Shown here: positions 54,101-61,741 of the stretch, one piece after another
How the letters are laid out: each line of letters starts with the position of its first letter
Numbering within the stretch: the first letter of the stretch is position 1
Source: CAZJYI01 sp964550025
GTDB lineage: Bacteria; Verrucomicrobiota; Kiritimatiellia; UBA8416; CAYOBW01
Direction: 5' to 3'
DNA length: 64,000 nt
Assembly: GCA_964550025.1 (NCBI GenBank)
Contig: CAZJYI010000001.1
Coordinates: 62,001 to 126,000, forward strand
Translations under genes and position numbers: made by a program
The notes under the pieces: model-generated
Database searches by the model: none
Told to the model about the DNA's origin: nothing
What the model saw: the letters and a program-made list of their open reading frames with translations, nothing else

Positions 54101-54980
54101 CAGGAACAGAAGCACCGTCTCGTCGTACTCATCGAGGAGATCGTTGTTCACGGTCAACACGATGTCCGTGGACATCGAACCGGCCGCGAGTTGAGTGGGA
54201 ATGCCGGTTGTGATCACGTAGTCATCCTGCTGCCCCTCCGTTGCCGTCCCCGCCACGGTAATGGGAATCTCGAGTACGCGACTCGACGCGACCGAGGCAG
54301 AGATCGTTGCGCGGACGGTAGCAGCCGCTTCGGACACGGTCTGCGTAGAGAGCGAAAACTGCACCGTCGGCGGCACAAGCCCGGCGTCAACGTGGGTCAG
54401 AACACGCCCGGGCGACAGGCCGAAGCCGGGAGTGCGGCCGGTCGCGGGATCGGGATCGCTGTCGATGTCATCGTTACCGCCCTGGTCCCGGGGGGAGTGG
54501 CTGAACCCCACCGGTGACATCACGCCAACGGCATAGTCGCCCGGCGGCAGGCCGACGAACGCGTAGGCGCCCGTGACATCGGTGGTATCGGTTGCGACGG
54601 GTGTCTGAGTGCTGTCGTCGTACAGCGTCACTCGGACGCCTACCAGACCGGCCTCGGTGCCGCTCCGGATGCCGTCACCGGGCGTGCCGTCGCCCTTGTC
54701 CGTCCACACCAGGCCGGCGATCATCCCCAGCGCGTAGTCCTCCACCTCGCCGTTGCCCCACAGGCCGGACGGTCCGAGCTCGCCGTTGGGATCGTCGGCA
54801 GTGAAACGGAAACGGGCATGCAGGCGGCCGAGGATCCCGTCGGGAACGATACCGACCGAGAGGGTGTTCGTTCCGGCGGGCAGCGGCCGGTCAACGATTA
54901 CATGCTCGCTCTGCCCGCCCACGGTGTCGGCAAGCCGTTCGTCTCCGCGTCCACCCGCCGGCCGAGAAAGACGCCGGCGG
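51161..54980 (-). CDS. GEVED / six Calx-beta protein with Trp-rich repeats, 3' part (before the N gap)
   Basis: This is the C-terminal part of a protein whose N-terminus lies beyond the gap. It opens inside a GEVED domain (HARFRFTADDPNGELG, NGEVEDYALG), then an SdrD B-like module (GLVWTDKGDGTPGDGIRSG). Six Calx-beta domains follow (first near 54370-54040, last near 52290-51990), each ending in a DDD- or DND-type turn. Two blocks of Trp-rich repeats (52985-53360 and 51600-51965) have units such as GYAWSTTFGWINLGQG and RIWHATLGWINLGDGTPDHG. A thrombospondin-3-like segment (DTDGDGMDDAWE, DSDGDGATDLDEYLAGTDP) precedes a C-terminal beta domain. It is probably surface-exposed and calcium-dependent. 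The GTG at 54922 in this frame is not the true start. Confidence 0.82.
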
Positions 54981-55080
54981 NNNNNNNNNNNNNNNNNNNN
55001 NNNNNNNNNNNNNNNNNNNNNNNNNNNNNNNNNNNNNNNNNNNNNNNNNNNNNNNNNNNNNNNNNNNNNNNNNNNNNNNN
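54981..55080. other. Assembly gap of 100 N
   Basis: The 55 bases on each side (54926-54980 and 55081-55135) are identical, the signature of two contigs joined by a scaffolder although their ends overlap by one k-mer. True gap length is unknown. Confidence 0.95.
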
Positions 55081-55937
55081 GTCGGCAAGCCGTTCGTCTC
55101 CGCGTCCACCCGCCGGCCGAGAAAGACGCCGGCGGCGATGGTGTGGCGGGGACCGTCGTCCGCGGCGGTCGTCCGGTAGTTGTCCGGTCCCGTGCCCGCC
55201 CCGGTGTCCGGGTGATCGCCCCAGTCCGCCTCCGGCTGATCGGGAGGGGGATACTCGCTCAGGTCGCTCTCGGTGAAATCGCCCGGCACACCTTGCCCCT
55301 CGGAGATTCCGCACACGGCATTGTACGTATCCAGTCGCAACCAGGTGATGTGGATGCGGCCGTCATAGAACATCTCCACCTGGAATGTGTTGAGATGCTC
55401 CGTTCCGTAGTGAGGCACGTCTACGTACGTGACAACGACGCGGTCACTCTCCTCGCCCCAGGAGATCGCGCCGCCCGACGAGGGGTCGAGGTCCGTGAGA
55501 AAAGCCGAGATGCGTTTCGCGGCGAAGTGCACGGAAAGCTCGACTTCGCGGGCGGAGCTGGCTCCGTCGAAGGTCAGGTGGCCGTTGCTGCCGATGTGGA
55601 ACATCGAGTAGCTTGTGCCGTAGAAGAGGAGGCTTCTGGAAGGAATGACGGGGACACTGCTGTCGTCGCCAAGCCCGAGCGGGTTGTGCCCGGCCGGGTC
55701 GGTGGGCAGCGTCTCGGCGGGAACGGCGTTTGCACGGTAGCGGTCACCCCCGGCGACGGGGGTCAACATCAGTGTCATGTTGGCGACGTCCCGCACGTCG
55801 AAAGCGCCGCCCGTGAACTGCTCCGTGAAATAGTCGGCCGCATGCGCGCTTGGACCGAACCCGCAAGCCGCCGCAAGCAGAAACCAGAGGGCATACCAAG
55901 GGACAAGCCTGCCACAGACACGTCTTCGCGCCGCCAT
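55081..55937 (-). CDS. N-terminal part of the GEVED / Calx-beta secreted protein
   Basis: ATG 55937 follows GGGAGGGACTG and starts a signal peptide (RRRVCGRLVPWYALWFLLAA, then ACGFGPSAHA, then ADYF). The mature start, ADYFTEQFTGGAFDVRDVAN, and the segment SLLFYGTSYSMFHIGSNGHL resemble a nidogen/choice-of-anchor type domain that ends near HITWLRLDTYN. A GEVED-like region then begins (DNYRTTAADDGPRHTIAAGV, FLGRRVDAETNGLP) and runs into the gap. It belongs with the gene part at 51161-54980. If the duplicated 55 bases are simply merged, the two parts are in different frames. Confidence 0.8.
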
Positions 55938-56101
55938 CAGTCCCTCCCCAACACGAACTCCAGCGGTTGCCGCACACCTTACCGGCGGGAGTAAACCACA
56001 TATGCGGCCGGGATTCAAGCAGGTACTTCCGCCGCGGGCGGCGCGGAACGGCCGCAGTGGCGAGTGGCAAGTGGCGAGGATACAGATTCGCCGCGTGGAT
56101 C
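55938..56101. other. Intergenic region, nothing recognised
   Basis: A 164-base stretch between two minus-strand genes. It contains the GGGAGGG ribosome-binding site of the preceding gene and no hairpin or repeat I can identify. Confidence 0.35.
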
Positions 56102-56446
56102 TCAGAGCGTGCAAACGATGTCTTCGGTTATCAGCAGTCGGACGCCAGGCCTCAATGCATCCAGATGCGTGGCAATGGCAGGCGCTACCTTATCCCTCAA
56201 GAAAGCCAACCGCGGATTGTGACAGGAGACCCACACAACCGCCCACTGTTGCGGGGAGTCGAGCCAGAAGTCTTCATCCCGGCTGATCCAGATGATGGGA
56301 TCATCGCGCCAGTGTTCGCGCAGCTCCTGGTCCTTTCGGTCTTGTAGTCCCAACTCGATAAGGTGGACGATGTCCGCGCCGGGCTTGATCTCCCTGACTC
56401 GCCTTCCAATCGTTGCCGGCAGGTTGTTGTCGATGATGGCTTTCAC
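56102..56446 (-). CDS. DUF5615 PIN-like protein (putative toxin)
   Basis: The 114-residue product starts MKAIIDNNLPATIGRRVREI, the Asp-containing PIN-like opening of DUF5615. It has the second acidic pair in IIWISRDEDFWLD and a basic C-terminal half. It overlaps the DUF433 gene upstream by four bases (ATGA), so the two are translationally coupled. DUF433/DUF5615 pairs are widespread and are proposed as toxin-antitoxin modules with the PIN-like protein as ribonuclease toxin; activity has rarely been shown. No signal peptide. Confidence 0.88.
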   Translation of the reverse strand: MKAIIDNNLPATIGRRVREIKPGADIVHLIELGLQDRKDQELREHWRDDPIIWISRDEDFWLDSPQQWAVVWVSCHNPRLAFLRDKVAPAIATHLDALRPGVRLLITEDIVCTL

Positions 56447-56682
56447 CCGCCTGCCACCGCCAACCCTTGCCGCGGGACCGAGGCTAGTTCTCTAGCGAAC
56501 TCGATGGCATCGCGGAGATCACTTCGCCGCAGATCGGGATACGCATTGTGGATGTCATCCCAGGTCTCCTCATTGGCGAGCATCTCCAAAACCACGTACA
56601 CGGGTATTCGCGTGTGCTTGAAATGGGGCCGTCCTCCGCACACCTCCGCGTCCACCACGATTCTGCCCGGCAGTCTTGTCAT
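56443..56682 (-). CDS. DUF433 protein (putative antitoxin)
   Basis: The 79-residue product, MTRLPGRIVVDAEVCGGRPH, then FKHTRIPVYVVLEML, then DDIHNAYPDLRRSDLRDAIE, fits DUF433, which has a helix-turn-helix-like DNA-binding fold. It is the first gene of a two-gene unit with the DUF5615 protein and probably represses its own promoter. The start ATG 56682 lies close to the intergenic tract that separates this pair from the oppositely oriented DUF4160/DUF2442 pair. Confidence 0.88.
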   Translation of the reverse strand: MTRLPGRIVVDAEVCGGRPHFKHTRIPVYVVLEMLANEETWDDIHNAYPDLRRSDLRDAIEFARELASVPRQGLAVAGG

Positions 56683-57152
56683 CGCCTGTTACCTCCCGGT
56701 CACTTCACAATCCACCCATAAGTGTAGCTGATCCCGCACGTTCCGTACATCGCGAATTTGGCGTTGATCGGTTCCAGCACGGTTTCGGCTGCAAAGGTGG
56801 GGTGTACTATGGTAGTTCCCCCTCTCTTGCGACCATTCTCGTGCCAAGAACACCGCAACTGAGCCAACAGGACGACCATAGGGTCTACTATCTGACTTGT
56901 GAAGCCGATTCTTGGCAGACTTGGGGTGCTTCTGCGCGGTTCGGACACCGGGGTCGAGCTTGGCTCGACACCGACTCCCGTCGATGCTCGGCCAACGATT
57001 ACGGCAACCGCCCCAATCCCCGCCTTGGACGGCAATGACCGCCATAGTGAGAACTGCTGGACCCGAAGCGTTCCGGATCGACAGAGAACAAACAGATCGT
57101 TGCAGCAGCCTGCGCGGCCATGCTATTCTTCTCGGCAAATCAGGAGGCGCTT
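56683..57152. other. Intergenic region between two toxin-antitoxin-like pairs
   Basis: These 470 bases hold open frames on both strands (for example 56700-57035 minus) with no family I recognise and no good ribosome-binding site, except AGGAGG at about 57142-57147 for the next gene. Codon content looks degraded. It must contain the divergent promoters. I see no integron attC-like site. Confidence 0.4.
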
Positions 57153-57389
57153 GTGCCCACGGTATTGCCGGTCGGACCCTACAGGTTCTTCTTTTATTCC
57201 AGCGATTGCGTAGAGCCACCGCACGTCCACATCGAAAGGGATGACGCAGAGGCCAAGTTCTGGCTGACCCCTGTACGGTTTGCCAGGAGTAGGCGTTTTG
57301 GCGGTTCAGAATTGAATACGATTCAGCGTCACGTGCTGGACAATGTTGGTCACCTGAGGAGGAGTTGGGATGAGTACTTTGGCAATTGA
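57153..57389 (+). CDS. DUF4160 protein
   Basis: A GTG start at 57153, with AGGAGG five or six bases upstream, is chosen over the upstream in-frame ATG at 57120. The 78-residue product begins MPTVLPVGPYRFFFYSSDCV, then EPPHVHIERDDAEAKFWL, the DUF4160 signature (PTV...YRF.FYS.D..EPPHVHV...AKFWL). DUF4160 is regularly paired with DUF2442 and has been suggested as a toxin-antitoxin-type partner; function is unknown. It overlaps the DUF2442 gene by 20 bases. Confidence 0.9.
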   Translation: MPTVLPVGPYRFFFYSSDCVEPPHVHIERDDAEAKFWLTPVRFARSRRFGGSELNTIQRHVLDNVGHLRRSWDEYFGN

Positions 57390-57666
57390 AGCTGATTCAA
57401 CGGTTGCCGTCGCCGTATCTGCAACGGACGACACCCTAGTCGTGGATCTCGCGGACGGCCGCACGCTTTCCGTACCGCTGGCATGGTATCCCAGACTACA
57501 GCACGGCACCGTTGCCGAACGGGAAAACTGGCGTTTCATCGGCCGCGGCACCGGAATCCACTGGCCCGACCTCGACGAAGACATCAGTGTCGAAGGCCTG
57601 GTCGCGGGAAGACCTTCCGGCGAAAGCCAGGCGTCATTTCAGCGCTGGCTCAACACGCACGGATAA
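57370..57666 (+). CDS. DUF2442 protein
   Basis: A 98-residue product with DLADGRTLSVPLAWYPRLQH, then GTVAERENWRFIGRGTGIHW, then PDLDEDISVEGLVAG. This is the DUF2442 consensus (dGR.i.vPlxWyPrL...R.nWe..G.G.GIhWp.lDEDisv). It is coupled to the DUF4160 gene by overlap. It precedes the lipoyl/ketosynthase operon by 37 bases with no visible terminator, so read-through is possible, but the functions look unrelated. Confidence 0.9.
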   Translation: MSTLAIEADSTVAVAVSATDDTLVVDLADGRTLSVPLAWYPRLQHGTVAERENWRFIGRGTGIHWPDLDEDISVEGLVAGRPSGESQASFQRWLNTHG

Positions 57667-57703
57667 CTCCGGCTCGGTTCAACGGGAGTCTTCCGGGAAC
57701 GAG

Positions 57704-58186
57704 ATGATCACTGAAATCGTCATACCACAGGTCAGCGCCAACATCACCGAGGCCACCGTCATCGGCTGGATGCGGGAGGAAGGTCAGCGGATAGAGGCCG
57801 GCGAGACCCTGGTAGAGCTCTCCACGGAGAAGGATAACATCGAGGTCGAGAGCCCCGTCGCCGGCACGGTGCGGCGTATCCTCTCACCGGAGAAAAGCAC
57901 GGTGCCCGTGGGCTACATCATTGCGCTGATCGGTGACGCGGATGATCCGCTCCCGGACGTGGCGGAGAAGAACGCGGCCGTCATGGCGCAGTCGCAGGAG
58001 CGGGGACACCGTTCAGCCCGAGGGAACCGGCGAACGGGGGGCCGCCGGCAGCGTGTACGCGCAACACCCGCGGCCCGCAGGCTCGCACGGGAACTGGGAA
58101 TAGACCTGGCGGAGGCGAGCCGGACCACGGAGGCCGAGGTGCTCACCGAGGCCATCATCCGCGAGCTCGCCGACGGACAGACATGA
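57704..58186 (+). CDS. Stand-alone lipoyl-domain protein with a degenerate E3-binding-like segment
   Basis: ATG 57704 is chosen over the upstream in-frame starts because the lipoyl fold begins MITEIVIPQVSANITEATVI. The product is 160 residues. The lipoyl-acceptor lysine is Lys43 in ELSTEKDNIEVE. After a basic linker, residues 120-156 (ATPAARRLARELGIDLAEAS, then RTTEAEVLTEAIIRELA) resemble the peripheral subunit-binding domain of E2 proteins, but the usual GTG..GRI part is missing. The catalytic acyltransferase domain found in real E2 proteins (normally about 230 further residues with HxxxD) is absent. The stop overlaps the next ATG (ATGA). It probably carries an acyl group handed over by the E1 proteins encoded downstream. 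Confidence 0.85.
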   Translation: MITEIVIPQVSANITEATVIGWMREEGQRIEAGETLVELSTEKDNIEVESPVAGTVRRILSPEKSTVPVGYIIALIGDADDPLPDVAEKNAAVMAQSQERGHRSARGNRRTGGRRQRVRATPAARRLARELGIDLAEASRTTEAEVLTEAIIRELADGQT

Positions 58187-58929
58187 TGAGACTCGAGAAC
58201 AAAGTGGCCCTCGTGACGGGCGCGTCGCGAGGCATCGGCCGAGCAACGGCACTCGCCCTGGCGGCGGAAGGCGCTCACGTGGGCGTGAACTACGCGCAGA
58301 ATGCGGCGGCCGCGGAGGAGGTCGTGAAGCGCATCGCCGCTCTCGACCGCCGCGCCGCCGCCATGCGGGCGAACGTCCGCAACCTGGAAGAAGTCAAGCA
58401 GATGGTCGCCAAAGTGGAAGACACGCTCGGCCCCATAGACATCCTCGTCAACAACGCCGGCATCGCGCGGGACAACTTCCTTAGATTCATGAAAGACGAC
58501 GAGTGGAGCGATGTCGTCGACACCAGCCTGAAGGGGGCTTTCCATTGTATCAAGGCCGTCACGCGCGGGATGATCCGCCGGAGAACCGGCAGCATTGTCA
58601 ACGTTTCTTCCGACGCCGGCCTGCTGGGCGACATGATGCGCGCGAACTACTCCTCCGCCAAGGCCGGCATGCTCGGCCTCACGAAAGCCGCCGCGCGTGA
58701 GCTTGCCGCGTCGGGCATCACGGTCAACGCCGTGGCGCCCGGCATCATCGAGACAGACCTCATCGAAGGCATGTCCCCGCCCAAACGGGAGAAGCAACTG
58801 GCGCGTATCCCGCAGCAGCGCTTCGGGCAGCCTTCGGAGGTCGCCGCACTCATCGTGTTCCTGGCGTCGGACGACGCGGACTACATGACCGGCCAGGTGG
58901 TGTGCGTTGACGGCGGTCTACGGATGTAG
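58183..58929 (+). CDS. FabG-type 3-oxoacyl-ACP reductase (SDR)
   Basis: ATG 58183 overlaps the lipoyl gene's stop by four bases; a second ATG three bases on is possible. The 248-residue product is a classical short-chain dehydrogenase. It has the NADP-binding TGASRGIGRATAL, NNAGIARDNFLRF, the catalytic Ser in NVSSDAGLLGDMM, Tyr-x3-Lys in ANYSSAKAGMLG, and the ending MTGQVVCVDGGLRM typical of FabG. It reduces a beta-ketoacyl thioester to the beta-hydroxyacyl form. Position between the lipoyl carrier and the ketosynthases suggests it acts on their products. Housekeeping fabG genes are usually near fabD/acpP/fabF, which are absent here. Confidence 0.92.
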   Translation: MMRLENKVALVTGASRGIGRATALALAAEGAHVGVNYAQNAAAAEEVVKRIAALDRRAAAMRANVRNLEEVKQMVAKVEDTLGPIDILVNNAGIARDNFLRFMKDDEWSDVVDTSLKGAFHCIKAVTRGMIRRRTGSIVNVSSDAGLLGDMMRANYSSAKAGMLGLTKAAARELAASGITVNAVAPGIIETDLIEGMSPPKREKQLARIPQQRFGQPSEVAALIVFLASDDADYMTGQVVCVDGGLRM

Positions 58930-58932
58930 CCT

Positions 58933-60138
58933 ATGCGAGTTGTCGTTACAGGAATGGGAGTCGTTTCATCCGTCGGCAACGGAGTTGCCGCCTTCTGGGA
59001 CGGCCTGTGCCGCGGCACGTCGGGGATCCGCCCCCTGACGCGGTTCGATACGGAAGGGTTCAAATTCACCCGCGGCGGTGAAGTATCCCCCGATGCGCTG
59101 CCCGCGGCCTTTGCCCCCGCCGATTCCGGAGAGGACATGGCGAACCGCTTGCTGCTGACGGCCGCCTCAGAAGCGATCGCCGACGCGGGCCTGGGCCGCG
59201 GGAAGGCCGCGACGGAGTGCATCGGTACCGTCGTGGCGACCAACTTCGGCGGTGCGGTGTCGGGGGAAGCGCTGCTGGAACAGGCCGCCGGCAAGGGCCG
59301 GTGCAGCCCGCAACAGTCGAGCGAGTTCAACTTCTCGCGGGCGGCGGACCACGTCGCTGAAACGTGGGGACTCGGCGGTCCGCGCGTCGTGCTTTCGCTG
59401 TCCTGCGCGTCGGGAACGGCCGCCGTCGGATACGGCGCGGACCTGGTCCGCAACGGGCGGGCGGACGCCGTGCTGGCCTGCGGCTACGACGCCCTGAGCC
59501 GCTTCGCGTGGAGCGGTCTGAGTGCCTTGCGCACCATGACGAAGGACGAGATCAGGCCTTTTGACAAGGGTCGCGCGGGGACCATCTTCAGCGAGGGCGC
59601 CGGGGTACTGGTTCTCGAGTCTCTCGCTTCCGCACAGCGCAGGGGCGCCGCAATCCTCGCCGAGTTCCTGGGACACGGCACCGGGAACAACGCACACCAC
59701 ATGACCGCGCCCGCCAAGCGGGGCGCGGGGTCAGCTCGCGCCATGGCCGAAGCTCTGCGCGACGCCGGCATCGCCCCGGATGAGGTCGACCACGTGAATA
59801 CGCACGGAACGGGAACGAAGTACAACGATCTGACCGAGACGGAAGCCATCAAGGACGTCTTCGGAGAACATGCCCGGGCAATGCCCATTACGTCCATCAA
59901 GTCCATGACGGGGCACATGATGGGGGCCGCGGGGTCGGTGGAAGCCATCGCCGCGATACTGAGCCTGCGGAACGGGATCGTCCCACCCACGATCAACTAC
60001 CGGGACCCCGATCCGGAATGCGATTTGGACGTCGTCACGAACAGCAGGCGGGACATTCCGCTGCGGACGGTTCTCACAAACTCCGCCGGAATCGGCGGCT
60101 GCAACGCCGCGGCAGTATTTAGACGCTTTGAGAGGTAG
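58933..60138 (+). CDS. Beta-ketoacyl-ACP synthase, FabF-type (KS alpha)
   Basis: ATG 58933 starts three bases after the FabG stop. The 401-residue product, MRVVVTGMGVVSSVGNGVAA, has the complete Claisen condensation set: Cys158 in SLSCASGTAAVG, His291 in VNTHGTGTKYND, Lys323 and His328 in SIKSMTGHMMGAAGSVEA. It is an elongating type II synthase expected to need an acyl carrier protein as partner; no ACP gene lies in the window. It is paired with a second ketosynthase-like gene of inactive appearance, the arrangement of KS alpha/KS beta pairs in type II polyketide and aryl polyene systems. The 5' part of the gene (for example SPQQSSEFNFSRAADHVAET) diverges from E. coli FabF. Confidence 0.92.
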   Translation: MRVVVTGMGVVSSVGNGVAAFWDGLCRGTSGIRPLTRFDTEGFKFTRGGEVSPDALPAAFAPADSGEDMANRLLLTAASEAIADAGLGRGKAATECIGTVVATNFGGAVSGEALLEQAAGKGRCSPQQSSEFNFSRAADHVAETWGLGGPRVVLSLSCASGTAAVGYGADLVRNGRADAVLACGYDALSRFAWSGLSALRTMTKDEIRPFDKGRAGTIFSEGAGVLVLESLASAQRRGAAILAEFLGHGTGNNAHHMTAPAKRGAGSARAMAEALRDAGIAPDEVDHVNTHGTGTKYNDLTETEAIKDVFGEHARAMPITSIKSMTGHMMGAAGSVEAIAAILSLRNGIVPPTINYRDPDPECDLDVVTNSRRDIPLRTVLTNSAGIGGCNAAAVFRRFER

Positions 60139-60169
60139 GCGGACGACAGCCGAAGAGGGCGCCAATGGC

Positions 60170-60337
60170 AAATTCGAAACCCGAATATCGAAATCCGAAA
60201 CAAACCCGAAATCCGAAGGTTCAAATGTCCGAAACGAAGAAAGGTCTCCCGCGTCTTGACCGCAGGTTTCTGTCATTTCCCACTTTCTGGGATTCGGTAT
60301 TGTCTCGGATTTCGAGCTTCGAAGTTCGGCTTTCCGA
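60170..60337. repeat. CGAAATCCGAAA-type repeat pair inside the operon
   Basis: AAATCCGAAACAAACCCGAA and related units (60170-60236) are matched, in inverted form, by GGATTTCGAGCTTCGAAGTT and neighbours (60286-60337). Arms are imperfect but long. It fills most of the 237-base gap between the two ketosynthase genes. The inverted arms could form a hairpin in the transcript that weakens expression of downstream genes. Confidence 0.55.
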
Positions 60338-60375
60338 TGTCGTGACGATTCCGGATCGGTTCTGGCTGAGGTCTC

Positions 60376-61608
60376 ATGCAAGATAGACGTGTAGTCATAA
60401 CGGGAGTGGGTCCGGTCAGTGCGATCGGCGTTGGGCGAGAAGAGTATGCCGCGGCCCTGCGGGAACGCGGTGGCGGCGTTTCGGCTGTCACGCTCTTCGA
60501 CGTGGCTCCCTACGGCGCCAAGCTGGCCGCGGAGGTGACCGATTTCGACGTCGAGGATTACCTGGAAAGCCAGAAGACATACCTCGACCGGGGGACGGAG
60601 CTCGCCTTTGCCGCCATGAGCCTCGCCATCGAGGATGCCGACCTGAACATGGAACGCCTCGACCGCGACCGAACGGCCCTTCTGCTCGGTTCCGCCGCCG
60701 GCAGCCTGGAGACGATGGCGTTGTTCTTCGCGGATTTCGTGAACAAGGGCCCGCGACTGGTAAAGCCGTTTCTCTTCCCGCACACCTACTCGAACACGGC
60801 CATCAGCCTGATTGCGATCGAGTACGATCTCCGCGGACATCACCTCAACTTCGCCTCCGGCTCAACCGCGTCAGCGCAGGCGATCCTTGAGGGGTACGAC
60901 TGCATCCGCGGCGGACGCTGTGACGCGGCCTTCGTCGGCGGATATGAAGCATTCAACGAGCCCCTGTTCGCAGCGCGCGACCTGCAGGGCGAATTGTCGC
61001 ACGCGACGGACCCTGACGCCGTGCCGGGACCGTTCGGCGCGCAGCGCGACGGGTACGTGCTCGGAGAAGGCGCCGCGGTGCTGTTTCTCGAATCCCTGGA
61101 GCACGCGCGGCGTCGCGGCGCACGCGTAGTGGGCGAAGTCCTCGGCGGGGCCGCGGGGGGCGCGGGCGGCGGGACGGGCGAAGAGAAGGCTTCGGCCCTG
61201 TACCGTGTCATGGCCGCCGCCCTCGAACGCGCGGGTCTTGATCCCTCGCAACTCGATCTGGTGGTGGCCGCGGCAAACGGCAGCGCAAACTCAGACTCGG
61301 TTGAGGCGGCGGCGTTCGGCCGGCTCGTCGAGGACGCCGCGCGGGAGGTGGCGCTCAGCGCGCCCAAAGTGGCGCTCGGCGAAACGCTGGGCGCCGACAC
61401 GGCCCTGCGGTCGGTAGCCGCACTCGAAGCCATCGCCTCGGGCAGCGTGCCGGCGCCGGGACCGGAGAGAGCAATCGATGAGGCACTGGGGGTTGCGGCC
61501 AACCTGACGGCACGGCCGGAGCGTGTCTCCCGCGTGCTGGTCAACAGCCTGGACCCGGGCGGTGGAGCGGCCGCGGTGGTCATAGGGGCAGGAGATGTGT
61601 CTTCGTGA
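60376..61608 (+). CDS. Ketosynthase-like protein without catalytic residues (KS beta / chain-length-factor-like)
   Basis: The 410-residue product has a ketosynthase fold (MQDRRVVITGVGPVSAIGVG at the start, RDGYVLGEGAAVLFLESLEH in the middle). The three catalytic positions are altered. The Cys position in LNFASGSTASAQAILEGYDC is Ser163; the NxHGTxT loop is replaced by VVAAANGSANSDSVEAAAF with no His; and the GH of SMTGH is Gly-Glu336 (KVALGETLG). The Lys (331) is kept. Such proteins, called chain-length factors, pair with an active ketosynthase and set chain length or starter. A long repeat separates it from its partner gene. A poor ribosome-binding site (CTGAGG) is seen. Confidence 0.87.
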   Translation: MQDRRVVITGVGPVSAIGVGREEYAAALRERGGGVSAVTLFDVAPYGAKLAAEVTDFDVEDYLESQKTYLDRGTELAFAAMSLAIEDADLNMERLDRDRTALLLGSAAGSLETMALFFADFVNKGPRLVKPFLFPHTYSNTAISLIAIEYDLRGHHLNFASGSTASAQAILEGYDCIRGGRCDAAFVGGYEAFNEPLFAARDLQGELSHATDPDAVPGPFGAQRDGYVLGEGAAVLFLESLEHARRRGARVVGEVLGGAAGGAGGGTGEEKASALYRVMAAALERAGLDPSQLDLVVAAANGSANSDSVEAAAFGRLVEDAAREVALSAPKVALGETLGADTALRSVAALEAIASGSVPAPGPERAIDEALGVAANLTARPERVSRVLVNSLDPGGGAAAVVIGAGDVSS

Positions 61609-61646
61609 ATACTCTTGAGCATGCGTACCGTGGTGCGTTCGCACGG

Positions 61647-61671
61647 AGCCCGCGCTCGGCAAGCGCGGGCT
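61647..61671. repeat. Perfect 10-base-pair hairpin in the KS-beta to E1-alpha spacer
   Basis: AGCCCGCGCT (61647-61656), a CGGCA loop and AGCGCGGGCT (61662-61671) form a perfect stem. No U run follows, so it is not a standard rho-independent terminator. A second short palindrome (CCGCC GTG GCGG, about 61684-61696) lies just downstream. Similar GCGGGCTAC-type palindromes are common intergenic repeats in this kind of genome. Confidence 0.6.
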
Positions 61672-61741
61672 ACAGAGGCCCTCCGCCGTGGCGGACGGAA
61701 GCGGGCTTCCGGAAACGCCACGGAGTACGGACGGACCACCA

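Noticed and set aside
56683..57152. Integron attC or cassette array around the small toxin-antitoxin-like genes
   Set aside because: The pairs have opposite orientation and I see no RYYYAAC/GTTRRRY core pair in the spacer.
61647..61671. Rho-independent terminator before the E1 alpha gene
   Set aside because: The stem is strong, but no U run follows and the genes on both sides look like one operon.
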